A stretch of 64,000 nucleotides of DNA from Micromonospora okii (GTDB taxonomy: Bacteria > Actinomycetota > Actinomycetes > Mycobacteriales > Micromonosporaceae): NCBI RefSeq assembly GCF_020884795.1, contig NZ_BBZF01000028.1:1-64000 (forward strand), in the 5' to 3' direction. The translations under genes were made by a program, and so were the position numbers. Below are positions 48,770 through 57,262 of the stretch, one piece after another (position 1 is the first letter of the stretch; each line of letters begins with the position of its first letter). The notes under the pieces were generated by a model. The model did no database searches and was not told where the DNA came from. It saw nothing but the letters and a program-made list of their open reading frames with translations.

Positions 48770-49339
48770 TCAGGCCGCCTCGATCGGGCCGATTGCCGCG
48801 TGCAGCGCACGCACCGCGTAGTACGTCCGGGACTTTACCGTACCCTCCGGTATTCCGAGACGCTCCGCCGCCTCCGCGACCGAGGCCCCCTTGTAGTACA
48901 TCTCGATGAGCACCTCCCGGTGCTCCGGCTTGATCTGTCGCAGGGCCAGGCGGACGGTGTGGGCGCTGACCACCCGGTCCGTCTCGTCCTCCGCCGAGGT
49001 GAGCCGGTTGAGGTCCGGGACGGCGACCTCGACCGGTCGGGCCTGCCGGGCCCGGCCGGCGTCGACCGCCACGTGCCGGGCGACCGTGTAGAGCCAGGGG
49101 GCGATCCGGCGCGGCTCCTCGGCCAACGTCCCCAGGTTCCGCCAGGCCCGCAGGAGGGTCTCCTGCACGATGTCCTCGGCGAGCTCCTGCCGGCCGAGGA
49201 CGAGACGGGTGACGAAGCGCAGCAGTGGCTCCCGGTACTGCTCGTGGATCCACCGCATGAGGCTCTCGGGGGAGCCCTGCCCGACGGCGACCTCGCCCGA
49301 CCCTCCGGGCTCCACCGCCTCGTTGGGCAACGCCGACAC
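48770..49339 (-). CDS. ECF sigma factor
   Basis: 189 residues from GTG 49339 with GGGGGAGG six bases upstream; an in-frame ATG at 49552 would add 71 unlikely residues. Region 2 (LRFVTRLVLGRQELAEDIVQ, ETLLRAWRN) and region 4 (PEHREVLIEMYYKGASVAEA, LGIPEGTVKSR) are both complete. It is co-transcribed with its anti-sigma gene. Likely targets are the adjacent envelope genes, since the thaumatin/ricin gene lies just downstream. Confidence 0.9.
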   Translation of the reverse strand: MSALPNEAVEPGGSGEVAVGQGSPESLMRWIHEQYREPLLRFVTRLVLGRQELAEDIVQETLLRAWRNLGTLAEEPRRIAPWLYTVARHVAVDAGRARQARPVEVAVPDLNRLTSAEDETDRVVSAHTVRLALRQIKPEHREVLIEMYYKGASVAEAAERLGIPEGTVKSRTYYAVRALHAAIGPIEAA

Positions 49340-49905
49340 AGAACGCCTCCCCCTGACGTGGGGGTCGCGCCCGTACGGTCGTGTCGCCACCTCGACGCCG
49401 AGCCCCTCTGGGGAGGAAGGATAGCCGTACTCATCGGACGGTGGGGCCGGCCGGCGGGCGGGTGTGCCGTCGCGGCGGGCATCGGGAAGTTGACAGGAAC
49501 CCCACGCGGACGGTCTCGGCAGGCGCGCGACGACCAGCGTGCCGGCGCTCATCGGGCGAGGCCCGGCGGGCGGACGTCGGCGATCTGCTGCGGTCGTCCC
49601 CAGTGGTCCCGACGGGCGTCGTCGGCGGGAACGATCCGGCCGGCGGCGGCCGGCGGCACGGCAGGGCCGATCCGCCGGGTGTCGGGCAGTCCACAGCGAG
49701 TTAACATCGATCGCTCCTATCGACGGTTCGGCGACATGCGGCTGTTGGCAGGAGGTAGCTCCGTCCGGCGCCTGACACCTTCACGTCCCCGTGTGCCGAT
49801 CGGTTCGACGACCGCCGAAGTGGAGTCGATTCGATTCCGGCCGGATGAACCGATGACCTCGCGCATCCGTCACGTCTACGACGTCGCCGTTGGAAGGGAA
49901 GTCCC
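49340..49905. other. divergent intergenic region between sigma factor and transglycosylase-like gene
   Basis: About 570 bases with no supported gene. A 57-residue frame at 49736-49909 ends just inside the next gene but has no ribosome site and no recognisable product. The right half is less GC-rich and should contain promoters for both flanking genes. I could not match a convincing ECF -35/-10 pair. Confidence 0.45.
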
Positions 49906-51507
49906 GTGACACCCGATCTTCCTGCCACCCGATTCCGGCTCGGCCGGATCCCGCGCCGGGTCGTTGCCGGCACAGCGGGCGGTCTCGCGGTCCTGTCCAT
50001 GGTGGTGGCCGCCATCAGTTGGGGCGTCGCCTCGGCCCGCGACGACGAGCTGACCGGCCGCGCCGTCTCCGCCGAGCACCTGACCATCATCCGGTCGGCG
50101 GCCCGCTCCTGCCCCGTGCTGACTCCGGCCCGCCTGGCCGGGCAGCTCATGACCGAGTCGGGGCTGAACGGGCGGGTCACCCGGAGCACCTCCGGTGGCC
50201 GGGGCTTCGCCGGGCTGGACGACTCCCGGTGGAAGTCGTGGGCGCCGTGGCCGGAGGCGAAGCGCACCGACATCGCCGCGAACATCATCGCGCTCGCCCA
50301 CCAGATGTGCGATCTCAGCGGGCAGCTCCGGTCGGCGGCGGTGCCCGGTGATCCGTGGCGGCTCTCCCTGGCCGCGTTCCACACCGGGTTCGACCAGGTA
50401 CGGAAGGCGAAGGGGGTGCCCTCCGGCGCGGTCGAGTACGTCGACGACGTGAGCCGCTACGCCGCGTACTACGGCAAGCAGTCCGCCTTCGGCGGTTCCG
50501 GCGCCACCCGTCCGGGCGGCGACCGCCCGCAGCCCAAGGCGGTCCCCGGCAACTACGTGGACCTCGTGGTGCGGGCGGGCTCGGTGTGCCCGCAGGTGCC
50601 GCCTCCGGCGGTGGCCGCCCTGCTGATGGCGACGTCCGGCTTCGACCCGAACCTGCTCGGCGACGCCGGCCGGCGGGGGATCGCCCAGTTCCTGCCCGAG
50701 GTGTGGCGAGCGCACGGCCCGGCCGGCGCCACGGCCTGGGACCCGCAGGTGGCCGTCCCGGCGGTCGGCACCGCGGTCTGCGCGCTACAGAAGGATCTCG
50801 CCGGCCTCGACGGCGACCCGGGCCTGCTGGCGCTGGCCGCGTACCGGAACGGCCCCACCGCCGTACGGCAGACCGGCGGGGAGCTCGACGGCGAGACGCA
50901 GGCGTTCCTGCGCAAGGTACGGGAGTTCACCGACTTCTACGCCCTCGACGGCCGGCTTCGCGGTGCCCCGGCCACCCGGAGCCCCTCCCCCTCCCCCACC
51001 CCGACGACGACGCCGACAGCGACGCCGACGCCGACGGCGACCGCGTCGCCCACGCCCCGGACCGGCACGACCCCGTCGGCGCGACCGTCGCCCAAGCCGG
51101 CGAAGCCGGCCCCACCGGCCCGGCCGTCCGGCGCGAAGCAACTCGTCCTCAAGGATTTCGGCCTCTGCGCCGACGGCGGCAGCGGGGACGGGGTGCCCGT
51201 CGTCCTCCGTGCGTGCAAGGAGGACCGTCAGCAGTGGTGGACCTTCCGGGCCGACGGCAGTGTCCGGGCGAACGGTCTCTGCCTGGACGTGGCCTGGGGC
51301 GAGCCGGCCGACGGGGCACCGGTGCAGACCGCCCGGTGCAGTGGCAACCCGGCCCAGAAGTGGGAGTGGCTCGAGCGTCAGGGCAGGCGGGGGCTGTTCA
51401 ACCGGGCAACCAATCGTTGCCTGGACGTCGACATGGGTTCGGCGAACAAGCCGCTCAACATCTGGACCTGCGTGTTCAACAGGGAGCAGACCTGGTCGCT
51501 GCGGTAG
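49906..51507 (+). CDS. two-repeat transglycosylase-like / ricin-B secreted protein
   Basis: 533 residues: N-terminal TM or signal anchor (about 19-42), two SLT-like repeats (60-190 and 215-345), a Thr/Pro linker (about 352-402) and a ricin-B trefoil (405-533; LCLDVAW, QKWEW, RCLDVDMG). Repeat 1 keeps the catalytic Glu (LMTESGLNG, Glu84) but lacks the GxxQ loop. Repeat 2 has GRRGIAQFLP but Thr243 where the Glu should be. So each repeat has half of the active site. The GTG start follows GGAAGGGAAG. It would sit on the outer face of the membrane. Confidence 0.8.
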   Translation: MTPDLPATRFRLGRIPRRVVAGTAGGLAVLSMVVAAISWGVASARDDELTGRAVSAEHLTIIRSAARSCPVLTPARLAGQLMTESGLNGRVTRSTSGGRGFAGLDDSRWKSWAPWPEAKRTDIAANIIALAHQMCDLSGQLRSAAVPGDPWRLSLAAFHTGFDQVRKAKGVPSGAVEYVDDVSRYAAYYGKQSAFGGSGATRPGGDRPQPKAVPGNYVDLVVRAGSVCPQVPPPAVAALLMATSGFDPNLLGDAGRRGIAQFLPEVWRAHGPAGATAWDPQVAVPAVGTAVCALQKDLAGLDGDPGLLALAAYRNGPTAVRQTGGELDGETQAFLRKVREFTDFYALDGRLRGAPATRSPSPSPTPTTTPTATPTPTATASPTPRTGTTPSARPSPKPAKPAPPARPSGAKQLVLKDFGLCADGGSGDGVPVVLRACKEDRQQWWTFRADGSVRANGLCLDVAWGEPADGAPVQTARCSGNPAQKWEWLERQGRRGLFNRATNRCLDVDMGSANKPLNIWTCVFNREQTWSLR

Positions 51508-51512
51508 CGGAC

Positions 51513-51565
51513 GGGACGGCGACGCCCCGGTTACCCCACGAGGGTGACCGGGGCGTCGCCGTCCC
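51513..51565. terminator. long bidirectional terminator hairpin
   Basis: A perfect 19-bp stem (51513-51531 with 51547-51565) around a 15-base loop that can pair further. It lies between the ends of the convergent genes 49906-51507 and 51568-53076, only a few bases from each stop codon. Confidence 0.8.
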
Positions 51566-51567
51566 CG

Positions 51568-53076
51568 TCAGCCGGCGTACCGGCGGCGACGCAACCAGAT
51601 GGTCAGGACGCCTCCGGCGCCGAGCACCAGCACGAGACCCAGGATGACGGCGAGGGCGGTACCTCCTCCGCCACCGGCCGACTGCGCGGCCGCCCGGCCC
51701 GGCCCGTCGACGGGCTCCGCCACCGAGGCAGCCGGGTTGATCATGCCGGAGCCGTACCGTGGGTCGCCCTCGGCGACCTGCCCGCCGATCGGCTCGGCGG
51801 TGCCGCGGATCCGGTCCTCGACCTGAGCGGCGGTGAGACCGGGCTGGGCGGCACGGATCAACGCGGCCTCACCGGCCACGAACGCGACGGCGTACTCGGT
51901 GCCGGTGTTGCTGACGACCTTGCCCCCGCCGAGGCCGAGCGTCGCCACCTCGACGCCGGGCGCGACGACCTCGACCGACCCGTCGAGATACTTCTCGGCG
52001 AGCTGGCCGCCGGGGCCGACGCCCCCGGTGAGCACCAACGCCCCGCCGCCGGATCGACCGCTCGGCGACGGAACCGTCGTGGGCTTCACCGGCGCCCCCG
52101 CCACCACCAGCACGTCGTGCTCCAGCGCGGTGGTCAGCGACGCCGCGACCGCCGGATCGGCCAGGTCGACCCGCGAGCCGAGCGCGACCACGGAGGCACC
52201 CGTGCTGACCGCCACCTCGATCGCCGTCGCGGCGTCGGCCGGCCGGGCGTCACCCGAGGAGCGGACCATCCGCACCGGCAGGATCGTCGCGTCCGGCGCG
52301 AGGCCCACCGGCGCGCCGTCGACGCTGTCGTTCGCGGCGATGATGCCCGCCATCGCCGTGCCGGAGCCGAGGCAGTCGCTGTCGCCCCGCCCGTTGCCCA
52401 CGGTCACGTCCGCGCCCACCGCGACCCGGCCGCTGAGCTGCTGGAGGCCGGCATCGACCCCGGTGTCGACGACGGCGACCTTGACCCCGTTCCCGCGGGT
52501 CGCGGTCCAGGCGCTGTCGGCGGCCATCCGGAGCTGGGCCCAGTCCGAACGACCACTCGACGCGGTCGTGGCCCTGCACTTGGACGGGTTGCCGTCACCG
52601 GCAGGCGGGCGCGTGCCCGTGGGACTCGGGCTCAGGCTCGGACTCGGGCTGCCGCCGGGCCGGGCACTCGCCGAGGCGCCCGGTGAGACGCCCTGCGTGG
52701 GGCCGGCGGTCGAGCGGCGTACGGGCGGCAGTTGCCCGTACTTGACGCCCGCGCCGGCGGCGTCCCACGGCAGCACCAGGTACCACCCTGCCCGCAGCAC
52801 GCCCGGATCGGTCAACCGGGCCCCGTCGGGCTGGACCCGACCGGTGTTGAGCTGGTAGATCTCGACGGAACGCGCACCGCTGCCGAGAAAGCGCCGGGCG
52901 ATCTCGGTGAGCGTCTCCGGCTGGCCCTGGTACTGCGACGTGACCACGTAGTACTTCACGTACGGCTCGGTGTCCGGTGCGGACCGGGCCGCCGAGGGTC
53001 GCGGCGTGGCCAGGAACGCGCAGCCGACCATCAGCACCACGAGCATTCGAGCAAGGATGGAGTGCTTTGTCAGCAC
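51568..53076 (-). CDS. catalytically dead mycosin-like S8 protein with LysM-like N-terminus
   Basis: 502 residues with signal peptide (1-30), a LysM-like module (about 38-115; EIYQLNTGRVQPDG), a Ser/Pro linker, a subtilisin fold (175-455) and a C-terminal TM helix (474-496). The Asp is kept (VVDTG, Asp204). At the histidine position GSGTAMAGI replaces HGTxVAGI (Ser238), and at the nucleophile GTEYAVAFVAG has Glu394 instead of Ser. Layout equals the MycP mycosins of type VII secretion, but no EccB/C/D or WXG100 gene is visible. It is probably a structural or binding pseudoenzyme. Confidence 0.82.
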   Translation of the reverse strand: MLTKHSILARMLVVLMVGCAFLATPRPSAARSAPDTEPYVKYYVVTSQYQGQPETLTEIARRFLGSGARSVEIYQLNTGRVQPDGARLTDPGVLRAGWYLVLPWDAAGAGVKYGQLPPVRRSTAGPTQGVSPGASASARPGGSPSPSLSPSPTGTRPPAGDGNPSKCRATTASSGRSDWAQLRMAADSAWTATRGNGVKVAVVDTGVDAGLQQLSGRVAVGADVTVGNGRGDSDCLGSGTAMAGIIAANDSVDGAPVGLAPDATILPVRMVRSSGDARPADAATAIEVAVSTGASVVALGSRVDLADPAVAASLTTALEHDVLVVAGAPVKPTTVPSPSGRSGGGALVLTGGVGPGGQLAEKYLDGSVEVVAPGVEVATLGLGGGKVVSNTGTEYAVAFVAGEAALIRAAQPGLTAAQVEDRIRGTAEPIGGQVAEGDPRYGSGMINPAASVAEPVDGPGRAAAQSAGGGGGTALAVILGLVLVLGAGGVLTIWLRRRRYAG

Positions 53077-53332
53077 CGAGGTCCCCTTCCGTCACCGCGG
53101 CCCAGATCGTTCGGCCGCCACCGTCTATTGCGGAATCCGCGCGGACTTCGTTCAATTCAATCTGAACCAGATTGCACTGACGCTCGTCATGGAGAGCGCC
53201 GGGGGCGTCGGCCCTCGGTGACGGACAGATCCGGCCGGCGGTCCACGACCGGCGCGGCCCACGACAGCCACCGCATCGGTGCGTGCGGCGCGTGCCGCGG
53301 TCGGCGTCGGTGGAACGAAGGCGGGGACGCCG

Positions 53333-55393
53333 GTGACAGGGCTCATGAAGGCCGCCACCACGGGCGGCACGGGGATCTACCGGGCCCCGGCCACCCGCCG
53401 CTTCGATCCGCGCCGGCATCGACGGGTTCCCGGCCTGCTGGACCTCTGGCTGGTCGGCGGTCCCCAAGGCAGGCCGGCACTGCCCACCGAGCCGGACCGC
53501 TCGCTGGACGCGACCGCCGTCGCCGACCTGGTCCGACGCACCGGGGACGTCGCGGATGACGTACGCGTCCTCCTCGACGACGGCGCCCGGCACACGGAAT
53601 TGTTCACCGAGGTGGCCGGGCTGCTGGGGCACGACGTCCTGGTCAGCCCCGAGGGCGCGGACATCAGGCACGCCGTACCGGTGGCCGCCCCGCGCGCCGA
53701 CGCGACGCCCGACGGCCCGCTGCACGCCCTACCGTTGGACCGGGTCACCCGCCAACCGCTGGACTGGCTCGTGCTGCAACCCCCCGACCTCGCCACCCCG
53801 CTGCCCGGTTGGTTCGCGATGGAGGACGGCCTGGTCCGGCCCCGGACCGGGGTGGTCAACCTGCCGCTCACCACGGGCATGGCACTGGCCACCCGGGCGG
53901 ACTTCGTGGCCCGCCGGGCCACCGCCCACCGGCTCGGCGCCACCGCGGCGGAACTGGTCACGGTCGCCGTCACGGTTCGCTCGGGCGGATTCCTGATCGG
54001 CGACTACAGCGGCACCCAGCAGGTACGCGACGCCGGGCACCTCGCCGCGCTGCTCGGTGAACTGCCGCTCTACGGCGCCGACCTGCGGCTGTGGCTCACC
54101 TGGCCGTCCGAACCGGACGAGCAGGCGAAGCTCGCCGAACAGGCCGCCGAGCTGGCAGAGACCACCGGCGCCACCGTCTGGACCCCGCCGCCGGGCGGGC
54201 GGGCGGAACTCGTCGGCGACCATCGCCGCCTGCGTGCGCTCGACGCGGCAGGCGGCGTGGCACCGTGGCAGGCCCACCGCCCGCGCTACGCCGACGGCCC
54301 GTCGGCCGTCGACGCGACCCCCGACGGGCTCCTGGTGTCCCGGCTGGCGCGGGAGCGGATCGTGGTCTCCACCGTGGGTGCGAAAACGCCCGGAATCCTG
54401 TCGGCCGGCGGCACGGTCACGGTCCGCCCGCCCGTCGACGTTCCGCTCGACGCCGTAAGCGACGACGACACCGGTCCGGCGCGGTCGGTCGCGCCGTCGC
54501 CCCGACCCGCGCTCGCCGCCGAGCACCGCCGCGCCGGCCGGTACGGGCCGCCCTGGTTGCGCCCGCGACAGCAGGTCAACGTCGAGGCGTTCGAGGCGTT
54601 CGTGCAGGTCGCAGGCGGCGTGGAGCGGGCCGTGGCCGAGGGTGTGCCCAGCGCGGAGCTGTTCCTGGTCGCCTTCCTCGACCCGCGCTCCGCACCGCCC
54701 GGGGCCGATCTGATCGGCGTCCGGGTCGAACCGGGCGGCGCGATTCCGGTGCACGTGCTGCGTTCCCACATCCCGGCCCGGCTGCAGTACCTGCTCGGCG
54801 CCCCGGACACCTACCTGCTGCCGGCCGCGCGGCTGGACCGGGCTCGGGTGCTGGGCGGGTTCCACAGCGCCGACGCCGGCAGGCTCCGGCCCGTCGCCGG
54901 GATCGACGGCGGGCAGCTTCGGATCCGACCCGCACCGGCGAGCTGGTCGAGCGCCGGCCTGCCCCACGACGCCGACCGGTGGCCCGTCCACGGCACCCGC
55001 CGGGCGTACGCCCTGCTGCCGGCGCGGTCACGCAACCTGGCCCCGGGGTGGTTGCCGCTGTACCGGCAGCGGCCGGCGGCACGGCCCGGCCGCCTGCTCG
55101 TGGAGGTACGGGTGCCCCGGGGCCGCACGGTCGACGTCGGGGCCACCGCCGACGCCCTCGCCTGCCTGGCCCTGGCCCGCAGCCGCGTGGAACTGCTGCG
55201 GCGGGCGGGGGTCGAGCTGATCCTCACCAGCCGTTCCTACGACCGGGTCCAGGTGCGGCGGGTCCACCGCGCCCGCGACGGGGTCTGGGAGCCGGTCGGC
55301 GGGGTGACGGCGGGGCCGCTGCCGGTGGCCGTGCGGGGCGTTCAGTCCGACCCGACGGCGCGGGCAACCGGCTCCTCGTCCACGTCGAGCTGA
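53333..55393 (+). CDS. unrecognised 686-residue protein
   Basis: I do not recognise this protein. GTG 53333 has a GGCGGGGA upstream; GTG 53279 and ATG 53345 are in-frame alternatives. It has no signal peptide or TM helix, is rich in Ala/Arg/Pro/Asp and looks like several alpha/beta domains: an N-terminal LLDLWLVGGPQ, a Rossmann-like stretch LGHDVLVSPEGAD, a Pro-rich centre and a C-terminal helical/strand region (LARSRVELLRRAGVELIL). It lies between the mycosin-like and LysM-like genes, each on the opposite strand, and its 3' end overlaps the LysM-like gene by 52 bases. It is probably a cytoplasmic partner of these two membrane proteins. Confidence 0.65.
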   Translation: MTGLMKAATTGGTGIYRAPATRRFDPRRHRRVPGLLDLWLVGGPQGRPALPTEPDRSLDATAVADLVRRTGDVADDVRVLLDDGARHTELFTEVAGLLGHDVLVSPEGADIRHAVPVAAPRADATPDGPLHALPLDRVTRQPLDWLVLQPPDLATPLPGWFAMEDGLVRPRTGVVNLPLTTGMALATRADFVARRATAHRLGATAAELVTVAVTVRSGGFLIGDYSGTQQVRDAGHLAALLGELPLYGADLRLWLTWPSEPDEQAKLAEQAAELAETTGATVWTPPPGGRAELVGDHRRLRALDAAGGVAPWQAHRPRYADGPSAVDATPDGLLVSRLARERIVVSTVGAKTPGILSAGGTVTVRPPVDVPLDAVSDDDTGPARSVAPSPRPALAAEHRRAGRYGPPWLRPRQQVNVEAFEAFVQVAGGVERAVAEGVPSAELFLVAFLDPRSAPPGADLIGVRVEPGGAIPVHVLRSHIPARLQYLLGAPDTYLLPAARLDRARVLGGFHSADAGRLRPVAGIDGGQLRIRPAPASWSSAGLPHDADRWPVHGTRRAYALLPARSRNLAPGWLPLYRQRPAARPGRLLVEVRVPRGRTVDVGATADALACLALARSRVELLRRAGVELILTSRSYDRVQVRRVHRARDGVWEPVGGVTAGPLPVAVRGVQSDPTARATGSSSTSS

Positions 55394-56889
55394 AGCGACC
55401 ACCGACCGGCCGGCACCGGACCGAGCACCACCGGCACGCACCGTCCCCCGGTGGCGGCGGCGAGGCCCCGCGCACCGGCCATCGCCGCCGTGGACAGCCC
55501 CGCGGTGAACACCACGGACGGCTCCAACGGAGCCTCGCCCGGCCCCGGCGGCTCGGGCAGCCCGGGCAGCCGGCGGCAGCCGTCCGGCGGCTCGGCGCCC
55601 AGGGCCTCCCCCACCACGGCGACGCCGACCCCGGCGGCCGACAGCCGCCGGGCGAAGAACGCGGCGGTACGGCCACAGACCGCCGCCGGACCGACGAGTG
55701 TGAGCACGTCGGGCACCCGGGCGAGGTCGACGTGCAGCCGCCACGGTCCGCTGCGCCCCAGCACCAGCGGCAGCACGGCCGGCGGCGCCGGCTCCCCGGG
55801 GCCCAGCCAGGCGTACGGGGGCGCACCCCGACCGGCTGCCACCCCGACCAGGCGGACCCGGGCCGGGCCGGCCTCGGTGTCCAGGTCGGCGGCGAGATAG
55901 GGTGCCGCGTCCGCAGTCGGCAGCGGCGGGCGCGGCACGTCCGGCTCGGCCACGGCCACCGGCTCGGCCCCAGGCTCGGCCAGCGGCTCGGCCAGCGCCG
56001 CGCTGCGCCTCGGCGCCGCCGGCGGCTCCGGGCTGGCGGCTGGGCGCGCCGCCACCGGCCCGGGCGGTGGCCCCGCCGGCGTCGCCTCGGACGGGCCGTC
56101 CCCGGCGTACGCCGTTCCGCCATCGTCCTCCGGCGCTGGCGGGGAGGCTGGCGCGATCGGCTTGCTGTCGTCGCCCGGAGCGGGCGTGTGGTGCCGTTCC
56201 GGCGGCCACGGTCCGTCGTCACCCGCCAGCGGCCGGACGGAGCGGAAACGCCCCGGGCGCAGCAGGACGATCGCCACCACCACGAGAAGCACCGACAGGA
56301 CGCCCGCGCCGACCCGGATCACCAGCGGGTCGACGCCGCCGGGCGACGCACGCTCCGGGCGGGGCCCGGCGACGACCTCCGCCGTGGTCCGGGTCGGTGC
56401 CGGTGCCCGTGCGGAGGACGGCACGCCGGCCGGTGTGGTCGCCGGCCGGGTCGGCGCGGTCGTCCGGGTCGGTGCGGGCCGGACGGCGGCCCGCGTCGGG
56501 GTGGCCGGTGCGGCGGAGCGGGTAGCTGTGCGCGGCAGCGGACCGACGCGTACCCCCTGGCCCTTCGCATCCCTGGGCAGGACGAGCAACCAGCCCGGCT
56601 TCAGCTCCAGGCCGTCGGTGAACGTCGCGCCGTCGGGTTGGACCCGGCCGGCGTTGAGTTGGACGATCTCCCGGTACCGGTTGCCGTTGCCGAGGGTGCG
56701 CAGGGCGATGGCGTACAGGTACTCGCGCTGCCCGTCGACCGGCGGACCGACCACGTAGTACCGGCCGGTCTCCGCCGGCGCGGCGCGCGTCGGGCCGAGC
56801 GCTGCCGGCGCGGCGTGCGCCGGGCCGAGCGGCAGCCACCAGATCCCGGCAAGCACCAGCACCGCCTGAACGGTCCACCGCATCCGCAC
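55342..56889 (-). CDS. LysM-like, single-TM membrane protein
   Basis: 515 residues. GTG 56889 with GGAGG seven bases upstream; ATG 56883 also fits. A signal peptide (about 1-27) leads to the same LysM-like module as the mycosin-like protein (REIVQLNAGRVQPDGATF, then LKPGWLLVLPRDA), a Thr/Pro/Ala linker, a transmembrane helix (about 190-212) and a C-terminal cytoplasmic domain of about 300 residues, Pro/Ala-rich then folded (VRLVGVAAG, VLPLVLGRSGPWRLHVDLAR). It could link wall or envelope to cytosol. Confidence 0.72.
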   Translation of the reverse strand: MRMRWTVQAVLVLAGIWWLPLGPAHAAPAALGPTRAAPAETGRYYVVGPPVDGQREYLYAIALRTLGNGNRYREIVQLNAGRVQPDGATFTDGLELKPGWLLVLPRDAKGQGVRVGPLPRTATRSAAPATPTRAAVRPAPTRTTAPTRPATTPAGVPSSARAPAPTRTTAEVVAGPRPERASPGGVDPLVIRVGAGVLSVLLVVVAIVLLRPGRFRSVRPLAGDDGPWPPERHHTPAPGDDSKPIAPASPPAPEDDGGTAYAGDGPSEATPAGPPPGPVAARPAASPEPPAAPRRSAALAEPLAEPGAEPVAVAEPDVPRPPLPTADAAPYLAADLDTEAGPARVRLVGVAAGRGAPPYAWLGPGEPAPPAVLPLVLGRSGPWRLHVDLARVPDVLTLVGPAAVCGRTAAFFARRLSAAGVGVAVVGEALGAEPPDGCRRLPGLPEPPGPGEAPLEPSVVFTAGLSTAAMAGARGLAAATGGRCVPVVLGPVPAGRWSLQLDVDEEPVARAVGSD

Positions 56890-57262
56890 CGTCGACCCTC
56901 CTGTCCTCGGTCACCGTCATCCTGCCGTCCCGGCCCCTCACTACGGGCCGGGCTGCCGGCGGTTCAACGGTGACCCCGGTCGGATGGGGAACAGGCCGAC
57001 CGGAGCCTGCGGGCGACGGCTCGAGAGCAGCGCCACGACCGGTCAACGACCGCCTCGTACCGCTGCGTGTCAGCGGCGGGCGGGGTTCCGGAGGATGACC
57101 GGGAGCAGGCCGTCGGACTGCCACCGCACCCTGCTCGGGGCCACCTGCGGCTCAGATGATGACCCGGAGTGCGGCCTAAAGGGTGTCGAGGGTCCATCGT
57201 CGCGACACCCTCGACACCCTTCGTGCGCCTCCACGGCCCAGGGGACACCACGCCCCACTCGT
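56890..57262. other. intergenic region with one strong hairpin
   Basis: No gene. It contains the hairpin listed at 57179-57221 and the upstream region of the LysM-like gene. Nothing else stands out. Confidence 0.5.
57179..57221 (-). terminator. 15-bp perfect hairpin downstream of 57263-57976
   Basis: AAGGGTGTCGAGGGT (57179-57193) pairs exactly with 57207-57221 around a 13-base loop. It lies 42 bases beyond the stop of the minus-strand gene at 57263-57976, so it probably ends its transcript. Confidence 0.6.

Noticed and set aside
49736..49909. A 57-residue frame before the transglycosylase-like gene
   Set aside because: The frame ends four bases inside the next gene, which looks like coupling, but there is no Shine-Dalgarno and the peptide resembles nothing; kept as intergenic.
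51568..53076. Considered as evidence of an ESX/type VII secretion locus
   Set aside because: No EccB, EccC, EccD, EccE or WXG100-type gene is visible in the window, and the mycosin-like protein lacks catalytic residues.
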